Part shown: one piece after another, positions 56,885 to 64,000 of the stretch | Layout: every line of letters starts with the position of its first letter | Numbering within the stretch: position 1 is the stretch's first letter | DNA from: Nocardia cyriacigeorgica NBRC 100375 | GTDB lineage: Bacteria > Actinomycetota > Actinomycetes > Mycobacteriales > Mycobacteriaceae | Direction: 5' to 3' | Length of the DNA stretch: 64,000 nt | NCBI RefSeq assembly: GCF_000308555.1 | Contig: NZ_BAFY01000327.1 | Coordinates: forward strand, 1 to 64,000 | Program-made: the position numbers and the translations under genes | The notes under the pieces: generated by a model | Told to the model about the DNA's origin: nothing | The model's database searches: none | Seen by the model: only the letters and a program-made list of their open reading frames with translations

Positions 56885-59800
56885 ATGGCGACAATCGAAC
56901 ATGAAGTGCGGCATTGCGCCGCAACCGTTCTCGGGATCGATGCGGAGACCATCGACGAACTACGGCCGCTACAGGAATACGGTCTGGACTCCTTCCTCGC
57001 CGCACGCCTGCACCTACGGCTCGGCGAACGGACCGGGGTGCGGGTGCCACTGGGGTCCTTCGTCGGAGCGACTGTCGGGTCACTTGCCGCGGAGATCGAG
57101 AAACTTCTATCGCCTGTTGCCTCCGCCGGCGCCGCGGCCGAGGAGACGCCCCTGCCGAGTGCCGCCGCCGGTGTCGACGAGGAAGAGCTGACCCCAATTC
57201 AGGCGTCCTACTGGGTGGGCCGCGAGGTGGGAATGCCGCTGGGCGGGGTGGCCACGTTCTACTACTTCGAATTCGACCGCGATCCTGAACGATTCGTCGC
57301 AGCGGACGCGCACGGCGAGGTCGCCGCCTTGGAGACGGCCTGGAACAAGGTGGTGACCAGGCACGATATGCTGCGCGCGGTCGTGACCGACGACGGCCGC
57401 CAGCGAGCGCGGCCGCCCGGCCGGCCCTACCGCATCGAGGTCACCGACCTGCGCGACCCCGACACCGACGCCACCGCCGCGCTGGCCGAGCTGCGGCACC
57501 AGAAGTCGCATCAGGTCCTCGATACCGCGACCGGTCCACTGTTCGACATCCACGCCGCCCTGCTGCCGTCCGGCGCGCTGCGGCTGTTCGTCGGATTCGA
57601 CATCATCGTGCTGGACATGGCGAGCTGGATCCAGATCATGCGGGAATGGGGGCAGTTCGTCGCAAACCCGTCGACCGCGCTTGCGCCACCGCCGAATTCG
57701 TTTCTACGCATCCTGCGCGATCGTCGTCTGGGCGAGTCGCAGGACAGGGACCGCGCCCGCGCGTATTGGCAGCAGCGACGCGCGGCGCTGCCGCCCGGCC
57801 CACAGCTTCCCTACACGGTGGCACCCGAGACGATCCGGGCCGCACGGTTCCGGCGCCACGAGGCCCACCTGGACCCGCAGCGCTGGACAGCGCTGCGCGC
57901 GGGCGCCGCGCAACGCGGCCTCAGCCCCACCGCGGTCCTGCTCGCAGCGTTCGGCCTGACCCTGTCACGCTGGGGCGCGACGGATCCGTTCTGCCTCAAC
58001 GCCACCTTGTTCGATCGGCCGGACCTCGGCGAGAGCGCCGACGGTGTGGTGGGAGATTTCAGCACCACGGCCCTGGTCGCCATGCCGTCCCCGGAACCGG
58101 CTTCCTGGCGTGGGTTCGGCGAGTTCGCGCGGCAGGTGAACACGCAGTTCTGGGCCGACCTGGAACACCGTTCCTACAGCGGCATCGAGGTACAGCGTGA
58201 TCAGGTCGCCGATCTCACTCCGCGATATCCGGTCGTCTTCACCAGCGGTGTCGGCCTCGGCCAGGGCGCCGAGCCCGCCGCCGGCTGGCTCGGCGACGAA
58301 GTGTTCGGCGTTTCGCAGACACCGCAGGTGACACTCGACCACATTGTGTGGGACGAGGCGGGTGGTCTCCGGCTGGCATGGGATGCGGTCGAGCAGGTCT
58401 TCCCCACCGAGTTCGTGGCGCAGATGCTGGCCGCGCACGAGCGTCTGCTGCGGCGGCTCGCCGACGATCCCGCTGCGTGGGAGGATCGGGCTCTCGGCTG
58501 GAACCCGCACTTCGAGGCCGTGCGGCCGCTGCCGTCGGGTCAGGGAATCGGGCTGCTCACCGACTTGCAGCGCCATCAGGTCGAGGCACGACCGGGGGCC
58601 GCGGCCGTGCTCGGTCCCGCGGGGTCGCTGACGCACCGTGAACTCGCGCAGCGGGCACACGAGGTCGCCGCGCGGCTGATCGCCGCCGGGGTGCGCCCGC
58701 AGGACCGGGTCGCCGTGGTCGCCCCGAAATCGCCCGACCAGATCGTTGCCGTCTACGGAGTCCTGGCGGCGGGCGCGACGTTCGTCCCGATCGAGCCCGA
58801 CTGGCCGCAGCCGCGAATCGCCTCGGTGTGCCGCCGCGCGGGGATCACCCATGCCCTGAGCGCGGCCCCGGTCCGGCTGCCCGAGACCGTCACCGCGCAC
58901 CCGATCGTCGTCGAGACCGTCCGCGGTTCCCTCCCGGAGCCGGTCGGCACCGCCGACGATGCCCTGGCCTACGTCATCTTCACTTCCGGCTCGACCGGTG
59001 AGCCGAAGGGCGTCGCGGTCGAGCATCGCGCCGCGCGGACCACCATCGACGACATCAACGACCGCTTCGGCATCGGTCCCGCCGACCGGGTACTCGCCCT
59101 CTCGGCGCTGAGCTTCGATCTGTCCGTCTACGACATCTTCGGTGTACTCGGCGCCGGCGGAGCCCTGGTTCTGCCCGACGCCGACCGGCTGCGCGACCCG
59201 GGGCACTGGTGTGACCTCGTCGCCGATCACCGGGTGACGGTCTGGAACACGGCGCCCGCGCTCGCCGAAATGCTGGTCGAGTACGCGGAGGCCGACCCGG
59301 CGGCGGCTGCGCGCCTGCGCTCGCTGCGGGTGCTGCTGCTGTCGGGAGACTGGATTCCGCTCTCACTACCCACCCGGTTACGCGCACTGATCGGCGACGA
59401 CGTCCGGGTGATCAGCCTCGGCGGTGCCACCGAGGCCGCGATCTGGTCGATCTGCCACCCCGTGCGGGAGGTTCGGCCCGAGTGGACCAGCATCCCGTAC
59501 GGCACGGCGCTGCGTGAGCAGTTCTTCGTGGTGCTCGATGAGGCGGGACGGCCCTGCCCGGTGGGGGTTCCCGGCGAATTGTTCATCGGTGGTGCCGGGC
59601 TCGCCCGCGGCTACGTCGGCGACGACGAGCAGACCGCACGCCGCTTCGTGCGCAATGCACAGCTGGGGCAGCGGCTGTACCGCACCGGCGATCTCGGCAA
59701 GTGGCGAACCGACGGGACCATCGAGTTCCTCGGTCGCGCCGACCGTCAGGTCAAGGTGCGCGGACATCGCATCGAACTGGGTGAGATCGAGGCGGTGCTC

Positions 59801-60700
59801 GCCGGGCATCCCGGTGTGCGCCGATGCGTCGCCGCGGCCGTGCCCGGCGCCGACGACCGGCCCCAGCTGGTGGCCTACGTGGCGGCCGACGAAAACGCGG
59901 TGAACACCGCCGAGCTCGCCGACATCGCGGGTCGCCATCTGCCGCACTACATGGTGCCGTCGCGCTGGGTGCTGCTCGACAGCGTCCCGTTGACGCCCAA
60001 CGGCAAGGTCGACCACGGCCGGCTGCCGAACCCGTTCCGTCACAACGGATCAGCACCTGATCACGAAACACCTCCCGCCGCGGGCCCGGTGGCGTCGGCC
60101 GACCGCGTCGAAACACCGGATTCGGTGGCCGCTGGTCTTGGTGACTGGTTGCGACTAGCCGCGGAAGATGCCGCGGAGCGCGGCCTGACGTTGATCCTGC
60201 GCGCCGAAGCCGCCGAAACCACCGATAGCTCCACCGGCGCGACCGACTGGCTCGACCAGCTGCACGCCGCCGCCACCACGGCTGGTGTGGCGGCGATGGC
60301 CCGCAACGGCGAGGTCGCCGAACTCGTCGTCGGCGTCGCTGCCTCGAATACCGCGCCGGACCGCGCGCAGACCGAAGCCGCGGTCACCGAGGTGTTCAGT
60401 GACCTGCTCGGCCAGCCGGTTTCGCCGACCGTCCCGTTCCACGATCTGGGCGCGACCTCGCTGACCCTGGTTCGGGCGCACCGCAAGCTACGCCATCTCG
60501 CCCCGGCCCTGACCGTGCCGGACATCTTCCGGCTCGGCACCGTGCGGCGGCTGGCGCAGTGGATCGCCGAGCACGGCGAAGCGGGCGCGCCCGCCCCGGT
60601 ATCCGGCCTCGTCCCGATCGACCTGACCGCGGCGACCAGTCGTGGGCACCGCCGGCGCCGCAACCGAGTGAAAGCGAGGCCGGCGGATGTCGTTCGCTGA
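56885..60700 (+). CDS. NRPS: carrier-cyclization-adenylation(Cys)-carrier
   Basis: A 1271-residue NRPS. Domains: an N-terminal carrier (1-78; Ser36 in YGLDSFLAARL, possibly an aryl carrier); a heterocyclization domain (about 95-560) with the DxxxxDxxS-type motif FDIIVLDMAS near 238; an adenylation domain (about 575-1060) with FTSGSTGEPKG near 697 and GRADRQVKVRGHRIELGEIE; and a second carrier near 1190 (DLGATSLTLVRAH). Specificity residues read from FDLSVYDIF, VWNTAP, LLLSGDW and ISLGGATEAAIWS give D-L-Y-N-L-S-L-I, the classical cysteine code, implying a thiazoline. No thioesterase. It resembles HMWP2- and MbtB-like enzymes. Confidence 0.85.
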   Translation: MATIEHEVRHCAATVLGIDAETIDELRPLQEYGLDSFLAARLHLRLGERTGVRVPLGSFVGATVGSLAAEIEKLLSPVASAGAAAEETPLPSAAAGVDEEELTPIQASYWVGREVGMPLGGVATFYYFEFDRDPERFVAADAHGEVAALETAWNKVVTRHDMLRAVVTDDGRQRARPPGRPYRIEVTDLRDPDTDATAALAELRHQKSHQVLDTATGPLFDIHAALLPSGALRLFVGFDIIVLDMASWIQIMREWGQFVANPSTALAPPPNSFLRILRDRRLGESQDRDRARAYWQQRRAALPPGPQLPYTVAPETIRAARFRRHEAHLDPQRWTALRAGAAQRGLSPTAVLLAAFGLTLSRWGATDPFCLNATLFDRPDLGESADGVVGDFSTTALVAMPSPEPASWRGFGEFARQVNTQFWADLEHRSYSGIEVQRDQVADLTPRYPVVFTSGVGLGQGAEPAAGWLGDEVFGVSQTPQVTLDHIVWDEAGGLRLAWDAVEQVFPTEFVAQMLAAHERLLRRLADDPAAWEDRALGWNPHFEAVRPLPSGQGIGLLTDLQRHQVEARPGAAAVLGPAGSLTHRELAQRAHEVAARLIAAGVRPQDRVAVVAPKSPDQIVAVYGVLAAGATFVPIEPDWPQPRIASVCRRAGITHALSAAPVRLPETVTAHPIVVETVRGSLPEPVGTADDALAYVIFTSGSTGEPKGVAVEHRAARTTIDDINDRFGIGPADRVLALSALSFDLSVYDIFGVLGAGGALVLPDADRLRDPGHWCDLVADHRVTVWNTAPALAEMLVEYAEADPAAAARLRSLRVLLLSGDWIPLSLPTRLRALIGDDVRVISLGGATEAAIWSICHPVREVRPEWTSIPYGTALREQFFVVLDEAGRPCPVGVPGELFIGGAGLARGYVGDDEQTARRFVRNAQLGQRLYRTGDLGKWRTDGTIEFLGRADRQVKVRGHRIELGEIEAVLAGHPGVRRCVAAAVPGADDRPQLVAYVAADENAVNTAELADIAGRHLPHYMVPSRWVLLDSVPLTPNGKVDHGRLPNPFRHNGSAPDHETPPAAGPVASADRVETPDSVAAGLGDWLRLAAEDAAERGLTLILRAEAAETTDSSTGATDWLDQLHAAATTAGVAAMARNGEVAELVVGVAASNTAPDRAQTEAAVTEVFSDLLGQPVSPTVPFHDLGATSLTLVRAHRKLRHLAPALTVPDIFRLGTVRRLAQWIAEHGEAGAPAPVSGLVPIDLTAATSRGHRRRRNRVKARPADVVR

Positions 60701-61184
60701 CATTGTGTTCCGGCTGCGCAGCGCCGCAGTGCGCGCGGCCGATCGTCGACAGCGATTCACCGCCACGGCCGAGCACCGCCCCGGCACGGCCACCGAAATG
60801 GGCGTCCGGATCCGGCGGCACAGCTTCGTCGTCGACGAACCGGTCGCCGCCGGCGGCGGCGACGCCGGGCCCGACCCCATCGGGCTGGCGCTGGCCGCCC
60901 TCGGCACCTGCCAGGCGGTCACCTACCGGTTCCACGCGGCCCGGCTCGGTATCGCCATCGACTCGCTGTCGGTCCGGGTCGAGACCGAGCTGGATCTCGG
61001 TCCGGTCTTCGGACTCGACGAACCGGCACAGCCCGGCCGGATCCGGGTGCTGGCCCGGGTGAGCGGCCCGGCGGCACCGAGCCGGTACCAGGAACTGCAC
61101 CGACTCGTCGAACAATCCTGTCCCGTGCTGGCCATGATGCGCGGCCGGCAGCCGGTGGACTCGGAAGTGGAGATCGAATCATGA
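60687..61184 (+). CDS. OsmC-family protein within the NRPS/PKS operon
   Basis: A 165-residue OsmC/Ohr-like protein. Both redox-active cysteines seem present: LAALGTCQAVTYRFHAARLG and RLVEQSCPVLAMMRG; GPDPIGLALAALGTC is the standard OsmC helix. OsmC proteins reduce organic hydroperoxides or serve as thiol-linked enzymes. It overlaps the NRPS by 14 bp and the PKS by 4 bp (ATGA), so it is co-translated with the assembly line, an unusual setting for the family. Role in biosynthesis is unknown; handling a thiol or protecting the thiazoline product is speculation. Confidence 0.85.
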   Translation: MSFADIVFRLRSAAVRAADRRQRFTATAEHRPGTATEMGVRIRRHSFVVDEPVAAGGGDAGPDPIGLALAALGTCQAVTYRFHAARLGIAIDSLSVRVETELDLGPVFGLDEPAQPGRIRVLARVSGPAAPSRYQELHRLVEQSCPVLAMMRGRQPVDSEVEIES

Positions 61185-64000
61185 ACGACGACAACGCCGT
61201 CGCCATCGTCGGGATGGCCTGCCGATTCCCCGGCGCCCCCGACCTGGCCTCCTACTGGGATCTGATCAGCGCGGGCCGGGAGGGCATGACCCGCTTCGCC
61301 GACGCGGAACTGGCAGCACGCGGGGTACCGGCCGATCTGCGCGGCCATCGCCACTACGTGCCCGTCGGCGGACTCATCGACGGACAGGACCACTTCGAAC
61401 CCGAGCACTTCGGCATCCCCGCGGGCGATGCCGCTCTGATGGACCCGCAGCTGCGGCTGCTGATGGAATGCGCATGGGACGCCCTCGGCGACGCCGGACA
61501 TCGCGGGGGAGCCGACCTCGACGCGGTCGGCGTCTTCACCGGGGCCGCACGCAGCGACTATCTCGAACACAACCTCGCCACCTACCGCGAACGCGCCGCA
61601 CGAGACCCGCTCGGCCTTCTGCAGGCCGAGACCGGCACGCTCACCGACTATTTCGCGCAGCAGATCGCCTACCGCCTCGACCTCACCGGGCCGGCCGTCG
61701 CGGTGCAGGCCACCTGCGCGACCTCACTGGTCGCTGTCCATATGGCGGCACAGGCGCTGCTGTCGGAGGAATGCGACGCTGCGCTCGCCGGCGGTGCCTC
61801 GCTGATCGTGCCCCAGGGCCGCGGCTACCTGCATGTGCCGGACGCGATCTTCTCCGCCGACGGCCACACCCGCTCGTTCGGGGCGCAGGCGTCCGGCATG
61901 GTGCACAGCCAGGGTGTCGGAATGGTCGTGCTCCGTCGCCTGGCCGACGCTCTGGCCGACGGTGATCCCATCTACGCGGTCGTGCGCGGCAGCGCGGTGA
62001 ACCACGACGGAGGCGGCAAAGCCGGCTTCACCGCGCCCTCGGCGGCCGGGCAGGCGCGGGTCATCGCCGAAGCGCTGGCGGTCGCCGATGTCGGTATCGA
62101 CGCTGTCGACCTGATCGAGGCGCACGGCACCGCCACCGCGCTGGGCGATCAGATCGAACTGGCGGCGCTGACCGCGGTGTTCGCCGACCGAGTCGCGGCT
62201 CAGCCGATCGCCCTGGGGTCGGTGAAGAGCAATATCGGGCACACCAACAGTGCGGCCGGCATCGCCGGGCTGATCAAAACCGCGCTGGCACTGTCGCATC
62301 GACGCCTTCCCACGACGCTGCACGCGCGGCCGCGGCATCCTGATCTCGAGCAGCGCCGAGGTCTGTTCGACACGGTCGAACAGACCCGCGACTGGCCCGA
62401 ACGTGACGGCACCCGGATCGCCGGGGTGAGTTCGTTCGGCATCGGCGGCGTCAACTGCCATGTGGTCCTCGAACAGGCTCCCACGCGCGCGGATACGGCG
62501 GAACCGGATCCGCGGGCCCAGCTGCTGCTGGTATCGGCCGCGACCGAACACGGTTGCCGAGACCAACTCGCGCAGGCGGCCGCCGCCGTCAACGCGGCAA
62601 CCGGGGCCGACTACGCCTACACCGCGTCGGCCGGTCGCCACCACGACTCGGGCTGGCGCGCCACGGCTGTGGTGACCGGCGAGTCCGCGCTGCTGCCGGT
62701 CGCCACCGCGCAAATGCCGGCCCGCCGACCGGATATCGTCTTCGCGTTTCCCGGCGCGGGATCGCAGTATTCGGGGATGGGCGCGGGCCTCTACCGCGAC
62801 GAGCCCGTCTTCGCCGAGTGCATCGACGAATGCGCCGAGGCCATGCGGCCGGTGCTGCAGTACGACATCCGCGAGATCATCACCGGCCGCGCACCCCAGC
62901 ACGACGTCGACGATGTGCGGTACGGGCAGCCCGCGCTGTTCGCGGTCTCACTCGCCACCGCCGCCACCTTGCGTGGCTACGGCATCGAACCCGCCGGCGT
63001 GATCGGTCACAGCCTGGGCGAATACGCGGCCGCGGTCGTCGCGGGCATGCTCAGCACCGCCGATGCCGCCCATCTGGTGGCCGTCCGGTCGGCCGCACTC
63101 GCGCAGACCGCGGCCGGTGCGATGCTGGCCGTCACGCTCGGGGACGTCGATGTGCGCGCCGCGCTGGCGCGTTACCCGCAGCTGACCATCGCGGCTGTCA
63201 ACGGACCGGATTCCTGCGTGGTCTCCGGCCCGGCCGCCGACATCGACAGCTTCGCGACCGCCCTGCGACGAGCGGGTATTCCGACCAGCAGGCTGCGCAT
63301 CGGTGCCGCGTTGCATTCACCGGCCGTCGAGCCCGCGGTCGACCCGCTGCGTACTGCGGCGGCGTCGGTGCCGTTCGCCCCGGCCTCGGTGCCGCTCTAC
63401 AGCACCCGCACCGGCGCCACGTTGCGCACCGTCGACGCCGAGCACTGGGCACGGCACCTGCGTGAACCGGTGCTGTTCGGCCGCGCTCTGGAGACCGCGG
63501 TGGCAGGCGCGCCGACCGTCCTCGTCCAGGTGGGACCCGGCAACGGTCTGGCCGTGCTGGCCCGCCGCAACGCCCCGGCCGGGCTCACCGTCGCGGTGCC
63601 GACGCTGCCGGACGCCGGCGAAACCGGCGAGGCCGCGGACCGGAGCGCGCTGCTCACCGCCATGGGGCACCTGTGGTGTCAGGGCGCCGATATCGCTGTC
63701 GACGCGTTGTCTCGCGGTCGTCGCCGACTTCGCCTGCCCAGCTATCCCTTCCAGCGGCGCCGGATCTGGGTCGATCCGCCGTCCGGCGATCGGGTGGCCG
63801 GCACAGCCGCCGAGCGCATCGCCGCGGAGGAGGACAACGCCGACCCGGTATCGGAGGTGCAGCGCGTAGCCGCATCGCCGAGTTCGGGGGGTGCCGACGA
63901 TCGCGTCGCGGTGGAACGGGTTGCCGCAGCGGTGTTTTCGCCTGGGAGCGCATCGTTGTCGGTCGGCTCGATCGTGACCGGTGGTCCGGTTCCGGCGGGG
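61181..64000 (+). CDS. type I polyketide synthase, KS-AT (continues past window edge)
   Basis: 940 codons with no stop before the right edge. The ketosynthase (about 5-440) has active-site Cys179 in QATCATSLVAVH, His315 in EAHGTAT and His354 in KSNIGHTNSAAG. The acyltransferase (about 520-840) has VFAFPGAGSQYSGMG, Ser611 in GHSLGEYAAAV and the segment GAALHSPAVEP; the malonyl/methylmalonyl choice cannot be called. A linker rich in Ala and acidic residues follows. It would extend the NRPS product with one ketide unit. Downstream KR/MT/ACP domains may lie outside the window. Confidence 0.92.
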   Translation, partial: MNDDNAVAIVGMACRFPGAPDLASYWDLISAGREGMTRFADAELAARGVPADLRGHRHYVPVGGLIDGQDHFEPEHFGIPAGDAALMDPQLRLLMECAWDALGDAGHRGGADLDAVGVFTGAARSDYLEHNLATYRERAARDPLGLLQAETGTLTDYFAQQIAYRLDLTGPAVAVQATCATSLVAVHMAAQALLSEECDAALAGGASLIVPQGRGYLHVPDAIFSADGHTRSFGAQASGMVHSQGVGMVVLRRLADALADGDPIYAVVRGSAVNHDGGGKAGFTAPSAAGQARVIAEALAVADVGIDAVDLIEAHGTATALGDQIELAALTAVFADRVAAQPIALGSVKSNIGHTNSAAGIAGLIKTALALSHRRLPTTLHARPRHPDLEQRRGLFDTVEQTRDWPERDGTRIAGVSSFGIGGVNCHVVLEQAPTRADTAEPDPRAQLLLVSAATEHGCRDQLAQAAAAVNAATGADYAYTASAGRHHDSGWRATAVVTGESALLPVATAQMPARRPDIVFAFPGAGSQYSGMGAGLYRDEPVFAECIDECAEAMRPVLQYDIREIITGRAPQHDVDDVRYGQPALFAVSLATAATLRGYGIEPAGVIGHSLGEYAAAVVAGMLSTADAAHLVAVRSAALAQTAAGAMLAVTLGDVDVRAALARYPQLTIAAVNGPDSCVVSGPAADIDSFATALRRAGIPTSRLRIGAALHSPAVEPAVDPLRTAAASVPFAPASVPLYSTRTGATLRTVDAEHWARHLREPVLFGRALETAVAGAPTVLVQVGPGNGLAVLARRNAPAGLTVAVPTLPDAGETGEAADRSALLTAMGHLWCQGADIAVDALSRGRRRLRLPSYPFQRRRIWVDPPSGDRVAGTAAERIAAEEDNADPVSEVQRVAASPSSGGADDRVAVERVAAAVFSPGSASLSVGSIVTGGPVPAG

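Overview
The window is a GC-rich actinobacterial chromosome segment. A secreted cutinase and a secreted lipase, many acyl-CoA and redox enzymes, GTG starts, candidate leaderless promoters and an NRPS/PKS locus all fit a mycolate-producing genus such as Nocardia. That assignment is inferred from gene content. No rRNA, tRNA, CRISPR array, insertion sequence or phage module was found.

Layout. 0-5 kb: start of an ATPase regulator, cutinase, two small membrane proteins, a MarR/Old Yellow Enzyme divergon with three copies of one operator, and an EF-G-like protein with a degenerate GTP site. 5-13 kb: a DUF35-thiolase pair behind a KstR-like box, SDR and NmrA oxidoreductases, an HxlR-XRE regulator pair, a truncated copy of the XRE gene, a CxxC-repeat protein, and an SDR/epimerase pair.

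12.8-31.5 kb is the main metabolic island: Baeyer-Villiger-type monooxygenase 1, an HSL-type esterase, an SCP2-like protein, a glutamine-synthetase-like ligase (PuuA-like), a PuuD-like hydrolase and a TetR regulator. Next come an acyl-CoA ligase, enoyl-CoA hydratase, zinc alcohol dehydrogenase, aldehyde dehydrogenase, monooxygenase 2, a beta-aminoacyl-CoA ammonia-lyase-like hotdog protein and a PuuB-like FAD oxidase. A nitronate monooxygenase, a membrane protein and a flavin amine oxidase complete it. Three promoter regions carry the same 29-bp palindrome (7-bp arms, 15-bp spacer), two of them inside promoters with identical -35 and -10 hexamers, so the island looks like one regulon. The content suggests catabolism of an amine, possibly alicyclic, through gamma-glutamylation and/or oxidation to a ketone, lactone formation, hydrolysis, oxidation and CoA-dependent breakdown. 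The substrate is not known.

31.5-38 kb is a scrap zone: an ArsR-phosphatase fusion, a VOC protein, an APC permease, CinA and small hypotheticals lie among broken genes and a duplicated iclR tail. 38-44 kb: ethanolamine use (IclR, two permeases, eutB, eutC) without microcompartment genes. 44-48.6 kb: an aliphatic-amide module (MarR, AmiC-like sensor, AmiB-like ATPase, AmiE amidase, AmiS channel) with matching operators at both ends. 48.6-55.7 kb: a junction of two truncated genes, a secreted lipase, a frameshifted DoxX-like gene, a VanY-type peptidase, a two-component system and a methyltransferase. 55.7-64 kb: an aldo/keto reductase and a biosynthetic operon (carrier-cyclization-adenylation-carrier NRPS with a cysteine-type code, OsmC-like protein, KS-AT polyketide synthase) that runs off the right edge.
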